A stretch of 55,548 nucleotides of DNA from Beroe ovata (Eukaryota; Ctenophora; Nuda; Beroida; Beroidae), in contig CAMPET010000339.1 of assembly GCA_946803715.1 (NCBI GenBank), forward strand, positions 11,455 to 67,002, written 5' to 3'. The position numbers were made by a program, and so were the translations under genes. Positions 36,001-47,027 of this stretch are shown piece after piece (the stretch's first letter is position 1; each line of letters begins with the position of its first letter). Below the pieces are notes generated by a model. That model saw only the letters and a program-made list of their open reading frames with translations, was not told where the DNA came from and searched no databases.

Positions 36001-39000
36001 AATCTTGTCGTGTTTCAGGAAGCTCAGAAATCGTGACATAATCAAGATTCATCTGTTACTGGTGACTAGTATGCTGGTGGGGGACATCGCATTCCTATCA
36101 CTCGATGTCGCGGCTGCATCGGAAACTGCGTGTCTCGTAGCAACCGCCATCACGCATTTTGCCTGGCTGGTACGTTACGGTGGTCAATACCATGGTAACT
36201 TGGTTACGTTCGATTGTTACCATGAGAACTCAAAATAGAGGCTATATTTGGCAAGATTAAGGATGAAACCTCGTCAATCATTTTGATCAAAGACTACCTA
36301 TTGACTAATTCATAATTATCTGCCAATTACTAAATAATTATCTCCCAATTATCTCAGTCTGTATTTGGTTGGATGGTGGCGGAGGGGGTTACCATGTACA
36401 ATCAAACTGTGCTCGCTCTCAAATCCTACGGGAAGAGGGCCAACAACTACACCTGCCTTCTGGCGACTTTCGTTCATGGTAAGCGAGGTCGTGATGATAG
36501 CTTACATGATACTTCCATAGTGGCCTCTAGTTTTCAATTAGCGATTGCTATTTCATTGGTTCAATTCTCAATATGTCAAGGATGGAATTGATTTGACAGC
36601 AATTTAACAGCAATTTAACAGCATTTAACACCAATTTTCCCCGTGTCAGGTGGCGCTCTAATCCTACCCTGTCTCTGCCTGATCTTACACTTCACATGGG
36701 CAGACTTCAGCTACATCCGACCTCTGGAGCCGGGGGGAGTTTGTTTCATCAACATTCCCTGGGTTATACTCGTCACTTTCCTCGTTCCACTCTACGTTGT
36801 GTTGGTGTGTTCTGTCTTTATATTTGTTAGGTAAGAGACAGGGGATGAGGTGAATTATTTATCTATCAATTAATTAATTGATTAATTGATTAATTAATCA
36901 ATTGTTTCTCATCATTTAATTAGTTGTTAGCAGTTTGGATCAGTTTCAACTACAGTACCTCAGTTACTGTCTATGTTTTGCGTCTTGATAATTTGGTCGC
37001 TAAGAATGAAACTTGGCACAGTGCCATCAAATTCCTCTCTCTCTCACCCAGGGTGTCAATGGTTGTGATACGATCGAAAAGTCAAGGAAAACGAAAGAAG
37101 AACACAAACTATTGGAAGAAGCAGCTGCGCGCAGTGATTTCCATAGCAACCGTAACCGGCATTTCCTGGGTGATCGCTCCCTTTGTGATTCTTGGTCATG
37201 GTAGTCCTGGTAGTGGTTATTCCGTTACCATGCAGTGGATTTTCAGTGTTCTCATGGGCCTACAGGTGCGGGAAAATGTTGTTTTGAATCATTCTCAGAT
37301 CAATTCACCCTGATTTCGACTCATTCCTATTTTACTTCATTCTCATTTCGAATTACGCCTATTTTAACCAGGGCTCGACCGGGATCCCGGCCCCGGCCCC
37401 GGGAACGNGTGTGTGTGTGTGTGTCTGTGCGTGTGTGTGTGTCTGTGTGTGTGTGTGTATGTGTGTTTGTGTGTGTATGTGTGTGTCTGTGTAGTACAGT
37501 GTCTGTCTGTCTATCTGTCTGTATGCTTGTGAGTCTATACTATATGTGTGAGTCTATATGTATGTGCGCCTGCGGGTTTGTTCTAGTAAGTATATCTGTC
37601 TATGACCACAATTTCCATGACAGGTTACAATATTGTCATGTTTCAGGAAGCTCAGGAATCGTGACATTATCAAGATTCATCTGTTACTGGTGACTAGTAT
37701 GCTGGTGGGGGATATCGCATTCCTATCACTCGATGTCGCGGCCACATCGGAAACTGCGTGTCTCTTAGCAACCGCCATCACGCATTTCGCCTGGCTGGTA
37801 CGTTACGGTGGTCGATACCATGGTAACTTGGTTATGTTCCATTGTAACCATGAGAACTCAAAAAAGGGGATATACTTGGCAAGATTAAGGATGAAACCTC
37901 GTAAATGATTTTGATCAATGACTATGAACTAACTATCTCCCAATCATCTCCCAGTTACTAATTGATCTCCCAATGTCTCCCAATGATTATCTCCCAATTA
38001 CTAACTTGTTATCTCCCAATTATCTCAGTCTGTATTTGGTTGGATGGTGGCGGAGGGGTTTACCATGTACAATCAAACTGTGCTCGCTCTCAAATCTTAC
38101 GGGAAGAGGGCTAACAACTACACCTGCCTTCTGGCGACTTTCGTTCATGGTAAGCGAGATCGTGACAGCTGATGATAGCTTACATGATACTTCTATAGTG
38201 GCCTCTAGTTTTCAATTAGTGATTACTAATTCATTGGTTCATTACTTATTTAGGATGGAACAGAGAAATTTTTAATTTTTGGCGTTAAATCAATCATCGA
38301 TAACTATCGATGATTGATTTATCGCCAATTTTCCCCTTGACAGGCGGTGCTCTAATCCTACCAACTCTCTGCCTCATCTTACACTTCACCTGGGCAGACT
38401 TCAGCTACATCCGACCTCTGGAGCCGGGGGGAGTTTGCTTCATCAACATTCCCTGGGTTATACTCGTCACTTTCCTCGTTCCACTCTACGTTGTGTTGGC
38501 GTGTTCTGTCTTTCTATTTGTTAGGTGAGAGACAGGGGATGAGGTGAATTATTGATCTATCAATTAAATAATTGATTGATTAGTTAATTAATCAATTGTT
38601 ACTCATCATTTAATTGTTTTTACTAGTTTGGATCAGTTTCAACTACAGTACCTCAGTTACTGTCTATGTTTTGCGTCTTGATAATTTGGTCGCTAGGAAT
38701 GAAACTTGGCACAGTGCCATCATAAATTCCTTCTCTCACCCAGGGTGTCAATGGTCGTGATACGTTCCAAAAGTCAAGGAAAACGAAAGAAGAACACAAA
38801 CTATTGGAAGAAGCAGCTGCGCGCAGTGATTTCCATAGCAACCGTAACCGGCATCTCCTGGGTTATAGCTCCCTTCGTGATTCTTGGTCATGGCAGTCCT
38901 GGGAGTGGTTATTCCGTTACCATGCAGTGGATTTTCAGTGTTCTCATGGGCCTACAGGTACGGGAAAATGTCGTTTTGAATCATTCTCATATCAACTCGC

Positions 39001-40516
39001 TCTAATTTCGACTCATTCCTATTTTACTTCATTCTCATTTCGAATCACGCCCATTTTAACCCATTCTCATTTTAACTCATTCCCAAATCATTTTCACGAT
39101 GATATGTGGCCACTGATACCCACTCAAACAGGGCGTGGTCATATTCGTTGTTCTGGTAATTCTATCGGAGGACGTGTGCAACACGTGGGTCGACATGCTG
39201 AAGAGTTCCTCCTTCGCAAAGTTAGGATACGCCCTTGCATCTGACAACGATAAATCACGATTCGATGAGGTGAGATATTGGAGTTATAATAGCGTTAATT
39301 GGCTAATTAATTGGCTCATTAGCGCGATAAGTGGCTAATCTGTTTCGGTGTTAGATTCTGACATGCATGTTTCCGTGCATGAATCTATGAATAAAGCATA
39401 TATTGTACTTGTAGGCAACGGGTATATTGTTTTTTCATATTAGGGTTCTTATTTTAATTTCATCAAAATTATCTCAACACTCATATAACTTTGAGTCTCA
39501 AAATTGGGAGCTGAACTACCCGATTGATTTACAAGCCGGGAAAATTGATCAGGGCTATTAATCAAGCGCGAGCGTCAAAAAGGCTGATAATTTAGATAGT
39601 CCCAAGCTATATACGCCTCGTCGTTGATTCCCATGAGCAATTAGCAATGAGCAAATTAGCAATGAGCAGAGCGATGAACAATGAGCAAAAGCGCGGAGTT
39701 TTAATTTGATTTGCGTCAGGACCAAAATCAAGAAACTGCTGGATTCAGGTAAGTCGCCGAGAGAAAAAATTGCTGGGAAAAGAAAAATAGTTTCTTCATG
39801 TTATCATCGCAATCAATTTCGTCCTCCATGAATCAACAATTCCTTTTCAAATCATGAAACTTGTATAATTCCTGCAATTTTATCGCCGAAAAAGTGCTGT
39901 TATGTGCTTTTATCTCATGGCTTGTCTGCCCCTCTTTTTTGCTGAGACGTGAGTTCTTGCTTATCGCTGCTGTAAGCTCCTCTTTCATTGATTGGAACTC
40001 CTTGACACACTTCCAATAATTATGATATCCACTCTGTCTATCTGTTTTGTAACTTTGAGATGGTGTGGTAGTTATCAGTAATACTAGAATTAAATTTATG
40101 TGAAGTTAAATATGAATCTTTCATTTCAATGCATACATTTCACCCCCCTCAATCGCTATCGTTATCACACATCGATGCTGATCCACTATTCTATTATTCT
40201 TCAGGGAAACTCAAAAGTTGCGAGTTATGGTGATGAACGAAGCGCCACAAAGTCTTCCCTACTAGGCTCAATGCGCGGCTCAAACACCGATTCCCAAAGA
40301 CAAGCACCTCACGGCACGAAAACCATCAGAAGTTTGTACGAGACAAAGGAGAGTGAACTAATTGTGATCGGGAAAACTGGGTCGCAAAATAGTTTGGATC
40401 GTAATTGTGAGGAGAAACCGAGAGCGGAGAAGGATTCCTGGGTTAAGTTTGTTGAGAGTACGACGCAGGCAGCAGCAGTTGGCCCTCTTCTTGCGTGTAA
40501 TGGAACAAAGTTTTGA
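27047..40516 (+). CDS. Adhesion G-protein-coupled receptor with large Cys-rich ectodomain
   Basis: About 36 exons chain in phase: 27047-27179, 27288-27326, 27454-27627, 27864-27968, 28123-28257, 28395-28538, 28704-28842, 29001-29116, 29277-29411, 29509-29619, 29693-29732, 29906-30017, 30259-30357, 30619-30648, 30713-30833, 31039-31156, 31370-31489, 31730-31943, 32175-32273, 32379-32926, 33247-33427, 33776-33966, 34138-34327, 34626-34813, 35222-35345, 35642-35751, one helix cassette, 39132-39269, 40205-40516. With one cassette they sum to 1,611 codons. Order: signal peptide; about 500 residues of unknown fold; Cys-rich modules (CNATYSS...SSSWTC, and a sushi-like [12 protein letters not shown]); RRKRR furin-like site near residue 1082; GPS motif W...GC...[12 protein letters not shown] with predicted cleavage HL/T near 1196, leaving tethered agonist TSFAVLVS; helix 1 on 35642-35751; tail ending TKF, a possible PDZ ligand. 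Family known, ligand unknown. Exon 30619-30648 and its 64-bp intron are the weakest part. Confidence 0.82.
33430..33580 (+). repeat. TTGTTGCGTTA minisatellite plus partial exon-end duplicate
   Basis: After exon 33247-33427 come several 11-nt units of TTGTTGC(G/C)TTA type, then at about 33525-33574 a diverged copy of the end of that exon with its donor (CTTACCACTTGC then GGTAAGT). The duplicate has no acceptor of its own and is probably unused. An N follows at 33625. Confidence 0.65.
34830..35045 (+). repeat. TG/TCTG microsatellite with a 41-N gap
   Basis: A long TG-rich run is broken by 41 Ns (34942-34982) in the intron between exons 34626-34813 and 35222-35345. The frames it opens are artefacts of the repeat. 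Confidence 0.9.
35222..35345 (+). other. GPS autoproteolysis-motif exon
   Basis: This exon holds the two pairs of Cys, the Trp and the HLTSFAVL end of the GPCR proteolysis site. In known adhesion GPCRs cleavage occurs before the Thr, and the new N-terminus acts as tethered agonist. All key residues are present. Confidence 0.85.
35400..35490 (+). mobile_element. Degenerate MITE, sibling of the element at 50567
   Basis: The 91-bp stretch begins TTGTAGGATTACT and ends ACCCTACCAA. In reverse orientation it matches the clean MITE at 50567-50663, sharing GCTGGCGGGATTTTA, CCCTGGC and GCACCGACGGTA. The 9-bp flanks agree at 7 of 9 positions. It sits in the intron between the GPS exon and the helix-1 exon. 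Confidence 0.65.
35752..37370 (+). repeat. Tandem segmental duplication, copy A (helices 2-7)
   Basis: This 1.6-kb block contains exons 36019-36169, 36358-36478, 36650-36830 and 37052-37265, encoding most of the seven-helix bundle, and is repeated at 37409-39062. Both copies have the same exon lengths (151, 121, 181, 214 nt). Introns align well but with substitutions and some length differences. Copy A reads [24 protein letters not shown] and LVCSVFIF at variable sites. Confidence 0.85.
37409..37500 (+). repeat. TG/TCTG microsatellite at the copy B start
   Basis: A TG-rich run follows directly after the N at 37408 and corresponds to the run at 35752-35880 that begins copy A. Confidence 0.85.
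38281..38326. repeat. Near-perfect palindrome in copy B only
   Basis: Arms TAAATCAATCATCGAT and ATCGATGATTGATTTA flank a 4-nt loop. With one mismatch the pairing extends to GGCG/CGCC. The corresponding copy A intron has no such palindrome. Confidence 0.8.
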
Positions 40517-41078
40517 GATTCCGATGACTATGAGTGATCCACTTCCAGTGATGAGCAAATATGATTCAGTGATGTGGAATGATGATCGATTTGCCATGTT
40601 ATGGTTATTGTATCAGTCCTGGAGCAAAGAATTGAAGAATGTGATATTGTGAAAAAACGGAGCATGGGACTCTTATAGTTATCTTGCAGTTCAATAGCGT
40701 TACTCCCCTCCCTGGTGGAATTTTGCGCGACGAAAGGGGAAATCCTTCAAATTGCAAATGGGTGAAGTTATGCAATATGAATATGCATATGCTCTAGCTA
40801 TATACTTACAGTCTGACATTTCAACTGTTATTCGACCGAATGTGAACTACGATTCGGCCGAGTTTGCTGTTTCTATTCGGCTTGTTACATTGAGAGGGAT
40901 TGGTCGGTCAGCAATGCGTATTAAATTTCATAAATTATTCATCCCGTTCACTGTGTTGTGTTAAGAAATTAATATGTATATCAAAGCTAAAGCATTGCAA
41001 TAATCATATTGAGCATTCAATTTCATGATTCATCGATCAACTTGTTTACGTTGGCTTCATGAGTCTGCATTGTATAAG

Positions 41079-42085
41079 TAGAGCGCTAAAGCGCTAGGCC
41101 AACCTTTGTCGGGCGATGCCAGACCGCTGATGCAAGCCGCAACGAAATTCTCGCGCAACGAAATTCACGCGCAACGAAATTCTCGACAGAGCAGAGTCTA
41201 TCATCGATCGACAAGGCCAATTCAACCTGAGTCAGGAGTCTGACTAACTGACTCGCCGGATGTTATGTTATCTGTCCACTGTTTCTTGCGCGCGCCTTCA
41301 TCGAAGGCTTGCCTGGCGATGCTAGGGCGCTAGGCGCGGCCCAGCTGACGCGCGCGCGCAATGAAATTCTCGACAGGGGCTATATCATCGACAGCCAATC
41401 GAAGGCCGAAACATGAAGGCGCGCGCGCAAGAAACAGTGGACAGATAACTATAACATCCGGCAAGGTCTGACGCGAACGCCGCCCCAGCTTTGAGAACAA
41501 TATGCGCGCAATGAAATTATTGGCAGTTAAGTTGCCTGGCTACACGCCGCTATAATATATTATATAAATATATACGCGCTAAGCCCGGCCCTGCAGTCGC
41601 GAGCGATAGCAAGGCATTGGCTTTGTTTCGTGTAAGCGGCAAAACCAGGGTCTATCGTAGACAACTGACAAGCAAAGCTAAAGCGATGCCTAGCATTGCC
41701 TGTTCCGGTTCCCGCGTTGCGTGACCCAAATACTCTAGCTCCGCGCGCGCTGCGCGTCTTCGTGGTCTCTGCGACTTTTCAGTTCACTGAGTAGAACAGG
41801 GGCGCGAAACCTGTGCACAGCTTTGCCGGATGTTATCTGTCCCCTGTTTCATGCGCGCGCGCAAGAAGCTGTGAAGCAGGAAGCGGCGCGCGCGCAATGA
41901 AATTCTTTTCAGGGACATCCCGACATCATCGACAGTCAACATGAACATCAAAAAAGCCCTACAACTATACATTATGTTGTCGGTCGATGCCATACTGCAC
42001 TGCTGATGCTTGCCGCGAAGTTAAGCGCGGCTTTTTTCAGCGCGCGCGAAGCGAAATCCTCGACAGGGTCTATCATTGATTGACT
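41079..42085. repeat. CpG-rich dispersed repeat cluster
   Basis: Related units recur near 41150-41215, 41350-41400, 41880-41940 and 41975-42080. Each has GCGCGCGCAATGAAATTCT or a variant, followed by CGACAGGG and CTATCATCGA-type sequence. Other parts (41710-41815) are reverse-complement matches to 50168-50400. No coding sequence or transposase was seen, so these look like nonautonomous elements. Confidence 0.65.
41255..41462. mobile_element. Foldback element with about 48-bp inverted repeats
   Basis: The left arm 41255-41301 (starting GCCGGATGTTAT, then CTGTCCACTGTTTCTTGCGC) is the reverse complement of 41413-41462 with only a few differences. A lone arm of the same type lies at about 41825-41870, and a related one at 50208. 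The interior carries one CGACAGGG-type unit. Confidence 0.75.
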
Positions 42086-42481
42086 AACTATCTGCATTGA
42101 TCGATAATCGCAATACCTTGCATGCGACGTTGACATGTTGTGTTATCATGGACAGCAGTAGGCGACGATCAAAAATATTTCCTTTTGACACATGGCCATG
42201 GTGCTGGTATAGGTATGCAGTATTCACTATGCAGCAATAGTAATGAAAATAGACAAGTACAGAGAAAAAAGTTGCAGCATTTTAAAGTTTGTGATATTTT
42301 GTCAATGATAACGTGAACTCATGTAATGCTGACAAATCATATGTCATCTTGTGATGCTGGCCATCCCTGGTTCTTTACACTGATCAACTTTAATTCTCAG
42401 TTTAGTCTAAAGAAAGGATATGGAGCATTAAAATGTTATGAATAAGAGAGCTGAAAGGGATTGTGGAACAATTGAGCTGAA

Positions 42482-45400
42482 ATGGATGATAGTCACAGGA
42501 AGATGGAGACTTTTATAACCAATGTTCTAGAAATTCCCTATGACAATGATACCCTACAAAGTCTTTCGACAGAACAGGAGCTACTACGTTATGCTGAGAA
42601 TGAACTTTTTTGTGCTCTTCTCAAGATTAAATCTCAGCAAATGAACATCATGCAAGCATCAACAAATACTCAAAACATGGAGTTGAGAAGGAAAATAGTT
42701 GCCAAGAAGAATGAGAGACAAGTGTTGGTGTATTTGATAGATGTTTGGGAGCGTATCCATGGTAATGCATATCTTGGGAATGGTCCAAGCTGGAATTTAT
42801 TTTGTTCTAGTTTCACTGACCTTCTCATGAGGCAAGTTTTTGGCTTCTTATTACATATTGATGTATATTCAACTTATCTCTTAATGAACTTGTAATTTAT
42901 CATGATACTTCCCAGGTACATTGGCTTAGTCTTGACTGGAGTTCTCACTGACAATGTTGAGATGGGTCCTGTTCAGAGCTCACCACTGTCTTGTCTCTTC
43001 ATCCGTAATCATCAATCCTTTCCACTACCTATTCCTGAAAGGGCACAGTTCATTGAAAAACTCCTAACTGCTACTCAGAAAACAGAAACTTATCATCAAA
43101 TATTCAGTGCTCTTGTTTTCGATCATATGGGCAGAGCCAAGAACAATAACATCATGGATGCTAATGTTTATGATGTTTATCACTCCTTGGATGTTCTCAC
43201 AGGGGTCAAATCAAATAACACAAGACCCCTGGTTTCACTTATTATCAATTTGGATATCTGGTGTCCTTCCTTGATCAAAAACGGTAAACAAATTGAGAAT
43301 TATTCATTTCTTGGCCCTTTTCTCGGTTTGTCAGGATACCTGGAAGATAATAACAAGATGGTCACAAATAAAAATTTAGATCTGGAACAGTTGAAGCATG
43401 ATTTGCCACCAATTATCAGGCAATCTAGAGATATCATGTTCAGAATAATGTACAATTTGCTCCTTCCCAAGGACACAAGGAACTCCATCCTGTCATACTT
43501 TGCAAATATCCTGAATCTGAATGCTAAGAAAAGTGGAATTCAAGCTCAGGAAGAATATTTAGCAAGTGATGGCTTCATGCTCAACTTCCTTTCTGTTATT
43601 TTGGATCTTTCTGTTAAAGTAGCAGTTGAGAAAGTTGATAAGGACTATTTTCAGAGTGAGTGTTGTAAACTTGACTTTTCTGAAATAACTCGTGTCAATG
43701 CTAATACAGAAGAAGTTGAAGAGTTAAGTGGGTCACTTAGTGGAAACAAGCAGCCAAATTTCAGTACTGAGTGCTTCCTGATGGCAATATATTCAGTGCA
43801 TCTCTCATTACTTCCAGCACTCAGGAAGCAGATTGGTAGAGTTCAGAAAATCAAAGATTTGTCTAACATGATCAGAGATTTAACTAAAAATGGACAGCCT
43901 CCTTCTGGATCAAGGGCAGATATTCAAACGAAAATAGCCCAAGCAAAGTTAGAAGAATGGAAAAGGGGTGAGAAAATTGCACAGATTACAACTTTCGAAA
44001 CCGAACTTCTCCAGAAATTCTCTGATTTCTACGGGAAAGTCTGTTTATGGATACTGTCAGTCATGGATCCAGACAAGCAATGGACGAACGGTGGACTCAA
44101 CAAGCTCCACCGTAACAAGCTCTTCGATACCATGCCAGAATTCATCATTGATGACATAGCAGACGTTCTGATTCAATCATCTCGGTTTCAGATTAACCTC
44201 CTTGGCAACCTGAATATTGGACCAGTTTGCCAACTTATCCAAACCTGTGTTTGTCATCCCTCTCACTTCCGAAACCCCTATCTTGTCAGCAAACTGATTG
44301 AAGTGATCTACATGTATAGTCCTGATGTACAGGGAAACATCACCCCTCTCTTCGAGAAAATCATAACCCCATCAAGCTCAGAGCAACATCTCATCCCGGC
44401 ATTACTCAACTTTTACACGGATGTGGAGAGTACTGGTGCATCCAGTGAGTTTTACGACAAGTTCTCGATACGATACCATATTTCTATCATTACTAAAACT
44501 CTCTGGTATGCCAAGAACACCTCTCATCGACTCACAATCATCCAATGTTTGAGGGATTCTCAGTTTATTAGGTTCATCAACATGTTGATCAATGATACCA
44601 CCTTCTTGCTTGACGAAAGTATAGATTCACTGCGTTCTATTCGAGATACACAGAAACTGATGGCTGATCAAAGCAAGTGGGACCAGTTATCGGAAGACAA
44701 TAAAACACAAAAACTAAACCAATTGAAACAAGATGAGCGTCAGTGTAAGAGCTATTTGACCCTTGCAAATGAAACAGTCCTCATGCTATTCTATCTAACG
44801 GAAAGTGTGCAAAGTCCCTTCCTAAGGGCTGAACTTGTTGATAGGGTAGCTGCTATGCTGAACTACAACTTGCTACAACTCTGTGGACCCAAATGTGCTG
44901 ATCTGAAAGTTCTCGATCCTCTAAAGTACGGTTTTCAACCCAAGGAACTTGTCAAGCAAATCACGGATATCTACATCAATCTGGACAGCCCAGCTTTCCT
45001 AGATGCCGTTGCTGGTGATGAACGATCGTACAAACCAGAACTCTTCGCCCTAGCTATCACAAGACTGACAAATGCAGCTATCAAGACACCACACGAAATC
45101 GAAACTTTCAAAAACTTCACTGAGAAAGTGAAGAAGAAGTTTGATAAGAAGCAGGAAATGGATTTGGAATTTGACGACGCACCTGACGAGTTTAGAGACC
45201 CCCTGATGAGCACTATGATGCGACAACCGGTCAGATTGCCCAGTGGTATGATCATGGATAAACCAATCATAGACCGGCATCTGCTGAACAGCTCTACTGA
45301 TCCATTCAACAGACAGCATCTGACTTCAGATATGCTGATACCTGAGACTGAGCTTCAGGAGAGGATAGAGGCATGGATTAAAGAAAAGCTTGGAAATTAG
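42482..45400 (+). CDS. UBE4B: Ubiquitin conjugation factor E4 (Ufd2/UBE4B family)
   Basis: Two exons: 42482-42831 and 42916-45400, giving 944 aa. The protein is an E4/E3 enzyme that extends ubiquitin chains on substrates handed on by p97/CDC48. The long alpha-helical Ufd2 core fills most of the length. The C-terminus is a U-box ([21 protein letters not shown], then [15 protein letters not shown] and [10 protein letters not shown]) of clear UBE4B type. The intron is GC-AG: donor AG/GCAAGT, acceptor CCCAG, with phase 2 preserved across it. An in-frame TGA at 42473 just upstream supports the ATG. The length is close to yeast Ufd2 and shorter than vertebrate UBE4B, so the animal N-terminal extension is absent or lies on an unseen exon. 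The 2.5-kb second exon is unusual among these intron-rich neighbours. Confidence 0.93.
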
Positions 45401-45890
45401 GTGAAATTATGAGTTAGGGTGTGATGGTTAACCGGTATTGAGATTTACACGGAAGTATAATGTACTCGGAGCTTGAACTGAATGTTATTGTTGTTTAATT
45501 TGGTTTTCAAAGTGAAGTTGGTGTTGCATTTCCTTGTATCTTGACACGAAACAAGTTTTAAATCGCTTCAATTAAAGGTAGATAACGACGCCCTTAGTTG
45601 GTCCCGAAAAGTAATAGATCCTTAAAATAATCCACAACGTAGTGTTTGGTTATTTGTGTAATTGTAAAGGATTAAAACTTATTTATAGACACACTCAAAA
45701 TCATTTTCACTGAGTTCATTAATGGCTTTGCAGCAAGATTTAGAAACAAGTACAATATTGTGTATCAAAATGGATTCTCATAGAAAACGCTAGACTCTTG
45801 AAAACGTCCTTTGAAACTCATTAATCTGCCTATGGTATGATTTTCTCGTATCAGTGAGATGATTGATAATCACATATTCTCTATCGTAGG
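45401..45890. other. Short UBE4B-DNAJB12 intergenic region
   Basis: 490 bp without coding sequence. It contains a possible ATTAAA polyadenylation signal near 45568. The next ATG is preceded by CTATCGTAG, which could be an acceptor of a 5'UTR intron. Confidence 0.45.
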
Positions 45891-46988
45891 ATGAATAAGG
45901 ACGAAGCTGTGAGATGTATAAACATAGCAAAACGTCACATTAGCGAAGGGAACAGGGAGAAAGCAGAGAAATTCCTCAACAAGTCACTAGCTCTTCACAA
46001 TACTCAGGAAGCTAGAGGTTTGTTAATGGATACCACCTATATTTAGTTATTCTTTCAATTTTCTCAGAGATTCATTGAGAATTCCTATTATTCTCTCGCG
46101 TTCTCCAAACCCATTCCCTCACTTTCCTCACTCCCAATCCTCAACCCCCAATTCTCACACCTATCCTCAGATTTGTTATCGTCCTTGGCATCCACTCCAT
46201 CCTCATCCTCTTCCAGCAGTAGCAGGAGTAATAAGAAACCGCCTGACCCACACAGTAGTAATGGTAGTGTGCCCAATGGGGGTGGTGCAACCAGCACAGC
46301 TAAAGAAGTTACTCCGGATATGATAGCTGCTGTCAACAAGTGGGTTCTTGGATAAGTTATATCTAAAATGGATCTGAGCTATATATAGAATAGATATCTA
46401 GAATGAATCTGAGAGGTCATGTTATTGTTAACAAGAGAGGATTTAGTGGTGATAATTTGAATGGTGGGAACTGTAAGCCGTAAGGTGGAAAGGGTACCGC
46501 TAAAATTTCGTGTGATATGTGTATTGAGTAGAAGATAAGGTTGGATATCCGAGATCTTCATTGGAATTAGCGAAATTTCTTGATAAATTGGAGTGCAATT
46601 TGACCGCATTGGTGTTCTATGCTATGTATTCCAAGTGAACATAGACTATACCCTTCATAGTTCAAAGTGACAAATAAGCAATTTGAGTATTCCATTATTT
46701 TGATATTTCACTTCTAAGTTCCACTGATCAAGAAATTTGATAGAGTCATTAGATGTCAAATGAGACATTTCATAAAGCTATAAGGGTTGAATCTGAGTAG
46801 TGAGTACAATGTGCAATGTATACATAATGTACACAGTGTACACAGTGTACAATCTCATCACTTTGAACAGTTGTCATTAAAATATTTCGTAGATAATTAG
46901 CAATATCATACACTAGCATCACAAATATACATCTGCACAGTATGCTAATTGCTCTATGTGGGGTGTGACGTGTGTCAGTGTGTGTGTG

Positions 46989-47027
<39 letters not shown>

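Larger units (their letters stand above)
37409..39062 (+). repeat. Tandem segmental duplication, copy B (helices 2-7)
   Basis: Exons 37647-37797, 38029-38149, 38344-38524 and 38744-38957. It differs from copy A at about six residues ([32 protein letters not shown]), and the last exon is identical in protein. The exon before either copy ends in phase 2 and both copies end in phase 0. Copy A therefore cannot be spliced in frame into copy B, but either copy alone fits 35642-35751 and 39132-39269. A single N at 37408 lies exactly at the junction. Confidence 0.85.
40517..42481. other. Receptor 3'UTR, then CpG-rich repeat region
   Basis: No coding exon was seen. The first 500 bp are probably receptor 3'UTR. 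From about 41079 to 42085 the DNA is unusually rich in GC and CpG and is built of related repeats, described separately. The last 400 bp are AT-rich and precede the UBE4B ATG. Confidence 0.5.

Noticed and set aside
40680-40750. Third MITE copy
   Set aside because: Only the core CCCTGGTGG and the end AAATCCTTCAA resemble the family; too degraded to list as a feature.
45878-45891. Spliced-leader or operon arrangement of UBE4B and DNAJB12
   Set aside because: Only one gene start has an acceptor-like TAG before its ATG, its pyrimidine tract is weak, and no leader gene is visible.
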